This document shows, piece after piece, positions 52,889-64,000 of a stretch of 64,000 bases of DNA. The stretch is taken from positions 861,816-925,815 of the forward strand of contig VUYV01000068.1 in the NCBI GenBank assembly GCA_008711295.1. Direction: 5' to 3'. This DNA is from Anarhynchus alexandrinus. Its lineage: Eukaryota > Chordata > Aves > Charadriiformes > Charadriidae. The notes under the pieces were generated by a model. It saw only the letters and a program-made list of their open reading frames with translations, searched no databases and was not told the origin of the DNA. Numbering within the stretch: the first letter of the stretch is position 1; each line of letters starts with the position of its first letter. The position numbers and the translations under genes were made by a program.

Positions 52889-53336
52889 GTCACAGAATCA
52901 CAATCACAGAATAGTCAGGGTTGGAAGGGACCTCTGGAGATCATCTAGTCCAACCACCCTGCCAGAGCAGGGTCACCTACAGCAGGTTGCACAGGACGGC
53001 ATCCAGGTGGGGTTTTGAATGTCTCCAGTGTGGGAGACTCCACTACCTCTCTGGGCAGCCTGTTCCAGTGCTCTGACACCCTCAAAGGAAAGAAGTTCCT
53101 CCTCAGGTTTAGATGGAACTTCCTATGTTCAAGTTTGTGCCTGTTACCTCTTGTCCTGTCACTGGGCACCACTGAAAAAAAACTGTTCCCATCCCCCTGG
53201 CACCCTCCCTTTAAGTATTTATAAGCATGGATAGGATCCCCCCTCAGTCTTCTCCAGACTAAAAAGACCCAAGTCCCTCAGCCTTTCCTCATAAGAAAGA
53301 TGCTCCAGTCCCCTAATCATCTCTGTAGCCCTACAA
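52889..53336 (-). mobile_element. CR1 LINE 3' fragment, older subfamily
   Basis: Plus-strand text CAGAATCACAATCACAGAATAG is the antisense CR1 tail. GGTTGGAAGGGACCTCTGGAG, CTGGGCAGCCTGTTCCAGTG and CTCAGCCTTTCCTCATAAG follow, covering about 450 bases. Translated on the minus strand it gives the CR1 ORF2 end ([19 protein letters not shown]). The subfamily differs from the 57 kb copy in the tail (TCACAGAAT-type rather than TCATAGAAT-type). The frame is interrupted and the element is inactive. Confidence 0.96.
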
Positions 53337-55872
53337 GTCTGGTCCTGAATGTGGCTGCCTGTGTGTGGCTCATACAGGGGCCACAAGGCAGGTTCTTAGG
53401 ATGACTTTCAGATGCTGCCTAGATGCAGCCCAAGAAGTAAGAGGTCCTGGAAGGAATAGGGTTGCAGCTCTGGGAAAGGATCTCTCTTTCCTGCTGCAGC
53501 CATAGCTGATAGCTAGGATGTGCAGCAACTTGGCTTTTTGGGGCTCTAGACTCCTAGAAGATTTAAATTCTAAAGAGAGACTCATCTTGCAGATTGTTGC
53601 CAGTCTCTAATACATAAAAAAGGCTCTAACCCAGATCCTCAGCTATACATGAAAACATCCCTTGTGTCTGACCTTGGGTATTTCCTGTGCTGGATGGATC
53701 CTACAATCTGAAGGAACTTAATGTTTGTCTGTAGGCTGGTACGAGCTCCAGTACTTTCCTACAACTGTCCTAGCGGGATGGAGAACCCAGACAACCCTCT
53801 TCCCTAGGCACATGCTTTACAGCCAACACATGGTGGGGGGGAGCATTGAAGCAGGCACCCTTCCCTTGTCATTCCTGCAGAGCAAATCCATCTCTTCCAG
53901 TGGTCGGTACCAATAGCTCTGAGGTCTAATACCTCTGCACTGGGGGTGCAGCACAAAACAACACACCGTACCGGAACCCCTCAGCCATGGCCTTTATTTC
54001 TCATTGCTGACGGCCCACATTACTACAATGAAGTAAGCAGGAATTGCTGTTCACAGATGAGGAAATACAAGCAAAACCATCTAATGTGTGATACTCCCAC
54101 CTAGCCATGCTATTTGGACAGGTTTGTTTTCCAGGGAACCCTTCTGCCTCAGCAGAGTTAAATTTTAATAAGTGCAATTCATTGCCTTGCTGAACCAAGG
54201 TCTGGAACAGCCCATGGGTACTATTGCCACATGCACCTGCTGTAATGAATACCAAAGCCTACTTCAGTGACCTGAATCTTTTGAAAATTTAGTCCTTTAT
54301 TTTTATCCACTTAGAAGGAACACAAGCTGCAATGTCCTACTTTTTCTCAACTGTGTCATCTGACTCATCAATCAAAACTGAATTTGAGTCCTATTTTCAC
54401 CCACTGACTCTCAATCAACCTAACAAACATATCAGAAGTACAAAAGGACTATTTTGTCACTCAGGCCAAGATACCTTTGCAAATCTTGAGTCATGTGAGA
54501 TACTGTAAGGTTTAAGAAAATTACGATTTCAGCAAGGCCAAATTCTACACTTTCCCCTGAAAAGATACACTTGGATAGAAAGAACATCAAAGGACAAGAG
54601 AAAAAGTTCGGCGAAGTTAGAAAACTTTAATGTGAGGAGATTTTATGCTATTGGGTTGATTAATTTTAAATAGAATACGATAGTATCATCGTTTGATCCA
54701 CTTCTGTCAGAGCGCACTGCACACTCTTGTAACCAGCTGTTTGTGAGGGCATGTGTGCTGAGAAAGAAATATAAAAAATGTCTGGTTAAAGAAATGGCTT
54801 AAAATGTAGGTCTGCCCAGAAAATCTCAGTTAAAAACCCGACAGTTTTTTTCCCCTGTACTTTCAGAAATACATGAAGTGATTAAAAAACAACAGCACAC
54901 CCCCCCCAAATCTGTTTTGCTTGCTGTTATGGCAAAACAAGTATCAGTGACCTGATCCTATTCTGTCTGGCTCATGAGACACATAGGGGAAACAATTACA
55001 ACACATGCTAGAAGAAGAACCTTCCTTCCTTCCTCTTGAAATCTCTTTCCCAGAATGCAGCCTTCTATCCTTCCAACAAGATTTTAACCTTGCCAGGAAT
55101 AAAGAATAAAAGACTGAAAACTGCAGTTTCCAGGGAAAAAGCATTTCTCACAGTGCCACCGTTTCTCTTCTGATCTCTCTCACCTGATTTTAAGACAAAC
55201 CTACAAAATGCTTTGAGAAGAGGAGGTTGGGAACTAACATTTGCAACCCTTTTGAACATTGCCAACTATGGATTCTGATTTTATGCTGCACTGTGATTTT
55301 CCCTACCCCCCCCCACTTTCTTTGTTTAAACTAATGATACCTGTTCTTACTCCTAGCTAAAGTCCTCTTCTCCTACACACCCCCTAAACTGAATTTAGGA
55401 CTATATTTTCATGAACAGGAAAATGAAATAAAATTAACACTATGTTTATTTCTCAAGATGACCTTTCATTTAATGTGGTCCTAAGCATTACCTCAGGACA
55501 AATAACTAATGAGAAAATCTTAAACCAGAATTGAATTGACCATTAGCATAGGTTTCCCAATGAAACTGAATTGATATTAATTTCAGGACAGTACACATAC
55601 AACTTAGTGTTAGGAACAATCTTCCTGGCAGGATTTACAGTTTAGATGGACCTCTGTTTTCTCTTCAAGTCAATATCAGATCCCTCATCACCATAAAACA
55701 ATCAAAATGTTAATAATTAATATTAAAGTTATAATTAATAGTAATCAGATATATTGCCACAATGACAATTACTCTTATTTGTATTTACTCAGTAAAGGGA
55801 AGTATTTTTCTAGGCAGTGTACAGAGAAGGAAAGAGGAAGAAGAAACCCCTAATATTATTGGGTATTAGAAT

Positions 55873-55927
55873 AACTTGTAATAGGGATAGGGACTTGTAA
55901 TAGGGACTTGTAATAGTCAATAGGGAC
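55873..55927. repeat. Imperfect short tandem repeat
   Basis: Three imperfect copies of ACTTGTAATAGGG separated by variable bases. It is simple local duplication without a known family. Confidence 0.8.
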
Positions 55928-56631
55928 AAATAAATTGTTTTCACATTGTCTTCTACTTCACTACAGTTAAAATCTTACCGTGTCTAGTTTGACTATAAAA
56001 TACAAAGGCTTTCATATGCTGTGTGGCTACCACACCACAGGAAATGTTTCTTTTTGAAAAAGCTTTGTAAGTAGAGTATGATTTATCTGCAACAGTGCAA
56101 ACCAGTGTTGGTAAGCAAAAGTGAATCTGCTGATGAAATTCAGTACACCCAAAATCCATTACTAAATTGAAAGGGAAAGTAGTGTTTATAGAAGAAGTAG
56201 CTCATATACTCTTCTTTAGTTAATTTGAGTTTTGATTACAATAATGAAACATAAGGCACAGTATGTTCCAAGGAGCCGAAACAGAGAAGAATCAGATTGT
56301 AATAAAAGAAAGTTTCAGCAAGATTTTTGTAAGAATGATGCATGGTGATATATATTAAATATTAAGCTTCACTGATATTAAGCATTTAGGTTAGTGCTGA
56401 ATAGACTCCTCAGTCCACAAAGGATTCCCAGTGCAGTCACACAAAGGAAATAAGCACGAGAAGGCAACAAGAATATACAACCTGCAGCTAGAGGCTGAAT
56501 GTTCTCCTGTCAAAATACCAGTAAAGACAAGTCTCCCCTAGCCAAAACCTGTGAAAGGATCTTGTGGAGTTGCCTTAAACTTTAAGGCACCTAGAAGAGA
56601 AGGACTACTTGTCAGCTAATAGTAATGACAG

Positions 56632-56668
56632 TAATCACAAAATGGGTGAGGTTGGAAGGGATTCTGTT
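56632..56668 (-). mobile_element. Probable CR1 3'-tail scrap
   Basis: TAATCACAAAATGGGTGAGG then TTGGAAGGGATTCTG resembles the antisense of the last bases of CR1 (ATCACAGAATGG..GAGGTTGGAAGGGACCTCTG). It is only about 35 bases, about 270 bases left of a full CR1 copy, and could be chance. Confidence 0.5.
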
Positions 56669-56939
56669 GATGATGAAAATGATGATGGTTATTCCTACTA
56701 CACAAAACCATAGCAATTAGGTCCAGGGTTGCAAAGAGCTTTCTCCTCAGTATGTTATTGCATAATTCTATCCTCGTGCTATTATCAAATCTATTCAGCC
56801 ACCAAATTTATCTAAGTTATTATGGGATATTATTGTGCCATAATTACTGAGCAGCTTAATGATTTTGAGCACTGAAAAGAGAGAAAGTTTCAGTGCTTTT
56901 AATCTCCCAACAGCCTTTGAGTGAGGAAATTCTGTTTTA

Positions 56940-57505
56940 GAATCATAGAATCATAGAATTGTTTAGGTTGGAAAGGACCTTGAAGATCATCGAATTCCAA
57001 CCCCCCTGTCATAGGCAGGGACACCTCCCACTAGACCAGGCTGCCCAAGACCACATCCAGCCTGGCCTTGAACACCTCCAGGGATGGGGCCTCAACAACC
57101 TCTCTGGGCAACCTGTTCCAGTGCCTCACCACCCTTAAAGTGAAAAACTTCTTCCTAATGTTCAATCTAAACCTGCCCTCTTCCATTTTAAAGCCATTCC
57201 CCCTCGTCCTATCACTATGTGCCCTAGTAAAAAGTCCTTCCCCAGCTCTCCTGTAGGCCCCCTTTAGGTACTGGAAGGCCGCAATAAGATCTCCCCGGAG
57301 CCTTCTCTTCTCCAGGCTGAACAGCCCCAACTCTTTCAGCCTCTCCTCACAGGAGAGATGCTCCAGCCCTCGCATCATCCTTGTGGCCTTCCTCTAGACA
57401 CGCTCCAGCAGGTCCATGTCCTTCTTATGTTGGGGACTCCAGAGCTGGACGCAGTACTCCAGGTGGGGTCTCACGAGAGTGGAGTAGAGGGGCAGAATCA
57501 CCTCA
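56940..57505 (-). mobile_element. CR1 LINE, 5'-truncated, well-preserved ORF2 C-terminus
   Basis: The longest CR1 copy here, about 565 bases. It starts with AGAATCATAGAATCATAGAA (antisense 3' tail), then GGTTGGAAAGGACCTTGAAG, and runs to GGAGTAGAGGGGCAGAATCA. On the minus strand a frame of 115 codons (57378 to 57031) stays open through the ORF2 C-terminal region ([39 protein letters not shown]). The open frame and low divergence suggest a relatively young insertion. The reverse-transcriptase core and endonuclease are absent, so it cannot mobilise itself. Confidence 0.97.
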
Positions 57506-57547
57506 TTTTATGTCTCATTTAAAAATATTTTTCCTCATTTTATGTCT
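57501..57547. repeat. 15-base direct repeat at the CR1 5' junction
   Basis: CCTCATTTTATGTCT occurs at 57501-57515 and again at 57533-57547. The first copy overlaps the point where CR1 similarity stops. No matching copy is seen at the other end of the element, so it is not a simple target-site duplication. Confidence 0.85.
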
Positions 57548-60500
57548 GGAAAATGAAGTCATGGAAACAGAAGATCACTTTTTGAACCCCAGTCACCATG
57601 AGATACGACAGGCATTTAATAACATAGTCAAGAGGGCCAGCAAAACCCTACTGAAATCATTAGCAAGTTGACATGTACAGTTCATAGCAGTACTTTTTTG
57701 CAATCTCATGAAGGACTTGCCTGCCTCCTAAACCTCTAATTGCCAGTAACTGAAGTCACTGCTTAGAGGAGAAAACAAGGATGGAACCAGGTGTTTGCTG
57801 CCAGCAAAGAAGTCTGTGTAGAAAGCACAGGCAAAGTGTATTTTTCTACAGCATGTGGAAAGGATGTCCAATTTCCAAGCTGGCCTCTGCCAGCGAGTTT
57901 TTTCCCCTGGTGGGGTCTTACCTTGCTTCTTTTCTGGGCCACACTCTTTATCTGTTAGCATTTCCCGCAGGCTTTTCTGTACGTTTGTATGCATGCAGGC
58001 ATGTCCAAACCTCACCCGTGTCCCAGCTGCTCTACTGCCATTCACTATTGGCCCTTTCTACGTGACACCCTCCCCTGCTAATGACGCAGCGTCTCCCACC
58101 ATTATCCCCCATGAAGAAACAGCAGTTGGTTTCAGTGGAATTATCAAGGGATGAAAACCCCTTTACCTTCCAGCATAACACTTCTGGGAGAGCTGTCCTT
58201 ACCAATTTATTGTGGTGTCCAGGCTGTGGTGCAAATGTGCAACATATGCCGGGGATGCCCCAGCTTCTGGCATGCTGCCTCCTCCCATATGGCAATATAT
58301 GGCCCATGTATGGCTACTTCCCCAGGCAAAGGGGACAGCAGACCCGAAGAAACATTATGCAGAAGGACCTGTAACAGCCTGGCACCTTAGGGAAGCCAAG
58401 TGGCTTGCGGTGAGTTTCCTGAACACCAAGGCAGAAACTTGAAGGTAGGCACTTCGAAGTTTTTAGCCACAGGCTTCTGTCTGCTTAGACATTCCCATTC
58501 ATATTGTGTGATAGAGAGACAGACGTTATTTCGGGAGAACAAAATGTGCTATTACCACAGGATCTTATAAATCCTGCCTGTCTTCTGGTAAGTTCAGATT
58601 GAAAGAAAAGCTGGATGTAACTATCCTAAAGCATTAAATATTTATGAAAAATATATTTCATGGCATTTTACGTACAATTGTGCAATATACCTTTGTGACT
58701 TTGCTCCCAAGGTACTTCTTTAATATCTGAAGTTGTTGACAAATGGCACAATGCTTTGCAGCAGGAAAAGATCTCCTCTCCAGCCCCCCAAATGAACTCC
58801 CTAAGACATATTTCTTCTGCTTGATGTTAAAGCAGAAAACTGAATTTTCACCTCATAGTTTTATATTGAAATGGTTTTGGTTATGAAAGTAGAATAATCA
58901 AGAAAATTATTTTAAATATAGCTTCACTAAACTACAGAGGAAATTATATTGTCTGCTGAGTTTGAAAATCTGTATATAATTAGATTTAAATGTCACTCCT
59001 TTCAGTGCGTTTTAGCATTTCTGCAGACTGCAGTCCTTATGAAATATAGAGTTTCAGAATATAGCCTTCCTCTTATGAAAATTACAACCCCATGGCATGC
59101 TTTCAGGAGAGTATGTCTTTGTATTAGCTGTAAAAGATAATCTAATAGTTGGTGCAGTTGTTGACTAGTTTCCTCTCATTCCAGTAGCATAATTTGTTAT
59201 CATTTGCTTTTCTCAATGTATTGTTGTGTCCTGTAAGTTTGGGAGGAAAATGATTCATTTGTATCTAAGGACAGTATAGAATTTTACTATAAATGTCTGT
59301 ATTCCTCAAACCAGGACAATTTCCTATTTTACAAATGATGATTGTATATATGAAATGCTATTTACTGCATTTAAACAGTAGCGGAATTTCAGCAATTGTA
59401 ATATTTTCTTTTGTTCTGTGGTCTTACTACACAAATAAAGAAAAAAGATTATTGAAATGAAAGATATTTATATGGTTGTGCTTTTGCAGAAAAGGTGCTA
59501 ACTGACCAGATGTTGTTGGTTTTTTTCATTATCTGTTATACCACAATAATGCCCTCACTTATAAGGTTTGGTTTTTTACTCATCCACTTGTGTGGCTATT
59601 TCCAAATTGAGGCTTGTTTCTTTGAAAAAGAAACTGAAGAGTAAGAAGTGATTCCTAAAGAAGCTCTTGACATCATATTGATATTTCATCTAGTTATCAA
59701 GGCACTGCTGTGCTTTAATGCCTTCTGAGTACACCTACGGCACGTAGTGTGTGAACAGAGCGGACAGCTGGGGAGAGGGGAGGGACAGGAGGGAGCTGTT
59801 GTTCCTGTCCCCTGTCCACCTCAGCTCTCTGCCATGTGTCCTGGTGATGTGCACTCCTATAGTAGCAGCCACAGCACCGGGAAGCCTCTGTGAGCCTTTC
59901 CCCCTCATCTTCCAGTCCACTTCTAACATCTGACCAGCTCAGATATGGCCCCAAACTGGTCTCTGAGCAGTGACAGGGAGTGGAGGGAACGGGAAGTGGA
60001 GATGGGAAGTGGAGATGTAGAAGGTCACATCATTAGCCAGCATTGATCAGAGTAAACAAGACCAATGCAGATGGCTTATCCCATCTGCATTTTAGATGTG
60101 GGTACCTTTGTCCCTGAGAAGAGCAGATTGGCACCTCCCCCCTCCACGATGCACTGCTCCTTCTCAGCTGTTCAGCCACTGCTGGATTTGTGATTAAACC
60201 AATTGAAATGTAATGCACTGGAAATATTTTCCCTTCAGGACCTGATTTTCAGAAGAAACAGTTCCCCCTGTTAGCCAGGAATGAACTGTAAAAATCACAC
60301 CTCAGCCCAAAAGAATTCTGTGCTTGAAACTTTAACCTAATTAAACTGTTAACTTCAAACTCTGTCATAAAAAGAATAAAAGAACATCGTCATTTTTGAC
60401 ATTAGGTAGATATGGCAGCATCTCCCATTTTAGCACATTTTGTACCATACAATGGTGAGTTCAGATATTTCAAATCTAATTAGGACATATACAGTAGACT

Positions 60501-63500
60501 TTCACTAAATTGTCATATAAGTAGAGCCACCATTTCCAGCGCGAGCAGGTCAGGTGAGCTAGCCTGCCTGGCCCTCCTAGCTTCCAGACAACATGGCTGG
60601 ATGAAACAACACAATTTCTTTTATCAAGAACTCCTGGCTCCAAAGATCTGTCGCTGCCAACAGCCATGGGAGCAAATCGTATGTCAGCGTAAAAAATCAA
60701 TATTGAAGAACAGATTGAACTATAATAGTGTGTCTGTCAGGTTATTTAAAATTAGATGAACAAAGAAAATGCAAAGGACAGGAAGCAGCCAAGAGAGGTG
60801 AACAGAGATTACTCAAAGGTGTAAAAATTGAAAAGAAACTTCTCCTTCTGGAAACACCCCAGCTCAACACCCACTGAAACCAAAGAAGTGGTTCTGTCCC
60901 TTGACTTTGAAAGTCTCATCTGTGTGTCTTCTCAGACACATCATTTGTGTCTTCTCAAACACAAATAGATTGTACATAATTTTCTTTTTTGCCTATATGC
61001 TTACGCTAAGGACTGTTAATATTGCCCAAACAATGTAAAGGGAAAGGTCTTGGACATGTAACAATCTAGTCTCCAGACCATAAGCTTTCAAGGCAATGGA
61101 GCACAACAAATCTTTCAACAAATAGAGTGAGCTACGATTGTCCCAAGAGGCCTTATTAAAGCTATGAGAGAATTAGAGACACATTCAAAAGGTTCTACTG
61201 AAAGTTACTATTGTAACCTCTGAACTGTTATGAATATTCTTTGGTGATACTCTTGAGACTTCCTGTAACATTCTACAGAAGATGCAATTCTCCTTTACAC
61301 TCCACAGGGTGCTTCAAAAGCCTGCAAGGGTCATCATTTTCTAATAAATATTGTTGTATCAAACAGTACTTTGAAAATGCTCTTTTAAAGAAAAAAGTAA
61401 TGAAAAGAAAAAAAAACACTCAGAAAGCAAAGTTTTTGCTATCAAGAAAAAGTAGAAAGGAGACAGGTGAAAAATTTCAGTATGCATGTATCAGTAAGTG
61501 TGAATATTGTGACACTCAAGGATTGATAAAGAAATTCATGACATTAATGTATGACCAACAGGTATCTACAAATAATTACACATTAAAAGCTTCTAAAAGT
61601 GGCTTGGTGAAGCTCTAAGAAATATCGCTAAACCTGACTGTCTCAATTACCTCCCAAAGCTACAGAGGCCAAAAAGTTTATTTACAAATACTACTGTCAT
61701 TCATCTGTCCAGCAGCTCAGAAGGCAGAAATATTCTTTACGACCAGAACTAAAGCTCTTTGTATGTCATCTGGATTTGCCATCTTGGACAACATCACAAG
61801 GACAACATCACATTTGCGATTGCTGCTGAACAGCATGCATGTAGGTGTTAAGCTTGGGTGTAGAAACAATGTTGGGATTTTTAGAGGGCTTAGTGCCTGA
61901 GCTGGGAAGACCTGCAAGTGCGCTGTTAGGAGACGTTAAGTCCCTCTGTGAAAGCAGCTCAACTCATATGTTTCTGTTCTGCAGTACCAAGTCTGATGAG
62001 CTAAAACACTATGAACATTTGCTGCTTTATAGTCACTGAGCCTTATTCATGGTTCAGCTAAGCTTAGTTTCTGCTAAGAGGGAAGTTTGCCTGTAATTAT
62101 ATATTCCTCATCCTTTCCCAGAGCAAGGTAAGGAAAGTTTAAGGTTTATACTTGAGTGGTGATTCTCAGGGAGGAACCTAGGGAGCTTGGTGGTAGCTTG
62201 AGTAAGTTCTTACAAAGGATGATTGTATAAGGTATGATAAAACGCCTGCTATCTACACAATCTGAGATAAACTAGCTGTAATGAATGGATAAGTCTCACT
62301 TACATTTTGTATCCTGGTATTCTGCTGCCTCGAAGAAAGTCTGTTTGGGCTTTGAAACTCTTTATATCTGATCCTGTATGCATTTAAGGGAAAGAACTGA
62401 TGTTACAGTTATTTATATAACATTAGCCTGTGATTATTCCTTGCTTGCAGAAAACTGTCCCTTTATTCATTGGAATCCCTGTGGATACGAATGGCTCCAG
62501 GGGATAACAACAGCCACTGAAAAGTTGGTATTTGGGACTTGTCTAATTCCTGATGCTTTTGTTGGATAAATATCTTCTGAGATCTAGACTCGCAGGGATA
62601 AACCTTGCTGGGTGCCATATCAGAGTGGGTAGGTTTTCTCTGGAAACTAACTTTGAAATGCTAATAATTTTTTGAAAGTTATTTACGAATTATTCCTAGA
62701 ATTATTCTGTGCAGCTGCTCCATTTCTCATGGTTGGGGTCATCCCCATCGGGCAGGGGGAACCTGTGGGCTCCACCTGTGGCCAGTTGTTCCTCAGAGTC
62801 TGGCCACAGGGTTCACTATGGGAAAGGCTCATTTGATACCAGTGCCCTGAATACTGTGCTTGAGTCAGCCCCTGGCTCGGTGGTTGTCAGAAGGTCCTGG
62901 CTGCCAGTGAGAAACTTAGGTAATGAATTTCTTCCTGAATAGATTTTCCTGAAGAAGCTGAAATAAATGAAGTATATTAGCTTGTTTCACAAGAATTCCA
63001 TCTTGCTTTTACTGAACTAATTACCCTGCCATCATATAGCTGGTTAAGTTTTTCTAATGCATTGTGAAATCTGTTGAATCTGGAGCCAGAGTAATTATGA
63101 CATCTCAGGTTCATTTGTGATCAAAAGCAGTGACTGTTCTTACAGCTCACATTTCATCAGAAACTCAGAGCATTTCATAAACCCCAGTACCTCTCAGAAC
63201 ATTTGGAAGAATATATAAATTACTAATAAGAAATGTATTTGAATATTACACACTGGCTTTTCTTCTCAAAATATTTTCCAAATATATGAATACCTAAATG
63301 CTCCATTCTATGTGGCACTATATACAGTGTATGAGCAATCCAATAGGGGTCAGGGTAGGAAGTGAAACTGTAGTTGCCAGCAAAAATGACAGAAACCACT
63401 CTGAGATGCAAAAAGTAAATACTTGAGTTAAAATTTGGCTAGGATATGAAAGCCAAAATCTCTGCGCTCTCAGAAATTAAATAATGCCATTTTTAACGAC

Positions 63501-64000
63501 CTCAACATCAAGGGTGTTCACTTACAACTATTAAACACAACTCCTGTTAATGCAAATCTGGACTTTATGTTAGCACAGGGTCAGAGAGATGAGTCACATA
63601 CAGGGAAGTAATAGTGAATCACTGAACCCACCTATAATAGGTGTCCTCTAGACTAGCTAGGTGTTAATGATGTATGACCGCTCTGCTTAAGGTGGCACAA
63701 CTGCAACACTCAGCAGGGACAGGACGGGTTTTCTCTCTGTTCGCAGGAGACAGCATGTCCTCTGGTCCTGGGTCACACAAAGGTTGCACAAACACGTGTA
63801 GAGGAAGGCGAAGGTTTAGGTACCGACAGGCAGCCACATTGCTCCATCTGTTCTCAGGCTCTGTGCAGTAGATAAGGGTTTCTGCTACGGGCAGGCAGCT
63901 GATGTGGGTTTGTAACACGCACGCGAGAGAAGGAAGCTGTCCTGGCATCCTGCAAACGCCATAAGTGCTAGGGCGGGGGCAGAGGAGGGCTGTTCGGTGC
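57548..64000. other. Sequence upstream of KCNK1, no protein gene recognised
   Basis: Moderate-GC sequence at about 57780-58450 gives several overlapping short frames on both strands with no domain. AT-rich sequence at 58600-59480 ends in a polyadenylation-like configuration (listed separately). The remaining bases to 64000 show no repeat or exon I can name. The small frames near 59715-59954 and 62709-62942 look like chance. Confidence 0.55.
59434..59490 (+). terminator. Candidate polyadenylation site (plus strand)
   Basis: AATAAA at 59434-59439 is followed some 35 bases later by a GU-rich stretch (GGTTGTGCTTTTG, about 59474-59486). Upstream, 58600-59430 has the AT-rich, T-run-interspersed texture of a vertebrate 3' UTR, with several TGTAAAT/TGTATAT-like elements. 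If real, it would end a plus-strand transcript, possibly a noncoding RNA, since no coding exon is recognised upstream. Confidence 0.3.

Larger units (their letters stand above)
53337..56939. other. Intergenic sequence, no gene recognised
   Basis: Mostly AT-rich, with no exon-like frame. It includes a small run of repeated units at about 55873-55927 (variants of ACTTGTAATAGGG) and a possible CR1 tail scrap at 56632-56668. Confidence 0.6.

Noticed and set aside
57781..58442. Series of short plus-strand frames, one with Cys pairs (58081-58374)
   Set aside because: Several frames overlap, the Cys spacing fits no zinc-finger type, and no splice-supported exon structure was evident.
1..64000. CRISPR arrays, phage, operons or another multi-gene novel system
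   Set aside because: No regularly spaced repeats and no clustered compact genes. The window is vertebrate chromosomal DNA with one multi-exon gene.

Overview
The window reads as a bird nuclear genome. It has low gene density and long introns, and it carries several CR1 (chicken repeat 1) LINE copies. Some of these end in the typical avian ATTCTATG-type tail. There are no bacterial-style operons, CRISPR arrays, rRNA or tRNA genes. The only protein-coding gene I can support is KCNK1 (TWIK-1, a two-pore-domain potassium channel) on the minus strand. Three exons splice with canonical GT/AG sites into one 1011-base frame encoding 336 residues, the same length as human TWIK-1 as I know it.

Layout from left to right. 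1-13069 is downstream of KCNK1: one short CR1 fragment (3689-3820), two GC-richer patches (5380-5800 and 6420-6720), an AT-rich block dense in homeodomain and octamer-like motifs (about 6815-7345), and the KCNK1 3' UTR reading leftward from 13069. A nearly exact 119/120-base duplication separated by one N (10853-11092) looks like an unmerged contig overlap. 13070-13329 is exon 3, 13330-16207 intron 2, 16208-16603 exon 2, 16604-45224 intron 1 (28.6 kb, with recent and ancient LINE fragments, a GATA microsatellite and degenerate SINE-like pieces), and 45225-45579 the coding part of exon 1. Exon 1 lies in a CpG-rich block (about 45070-46040) with a TATA-like element at 45897-45903 and flanking G-runs. 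46040-64000 is upstream of KCNK1 and holds two larger CR1 copies (52889-53336 and 56940-57505), a CR1 tail scrap and a possible 3' UTR end on the plus strand near 59434. I recognise no coding exon there.

The three KCNK1 exons divide the channel as follows. Exon 1 carries the N-terminus, M1, the extracellular cap and pore helix 1. Exon 2 carries the first selectivity filter through M2, M3 and the second filter. Exon 3 carries M4 and the cytosolic tail. I found no sign of an undescribed multi-gene system. The points most worth a second look are the altered endocytosis motif in the channel tail (I293-M294), the assembly artefact beside the 3' UTR, and several candidate regulatory or transcript-end signals in the noncoding sequence.
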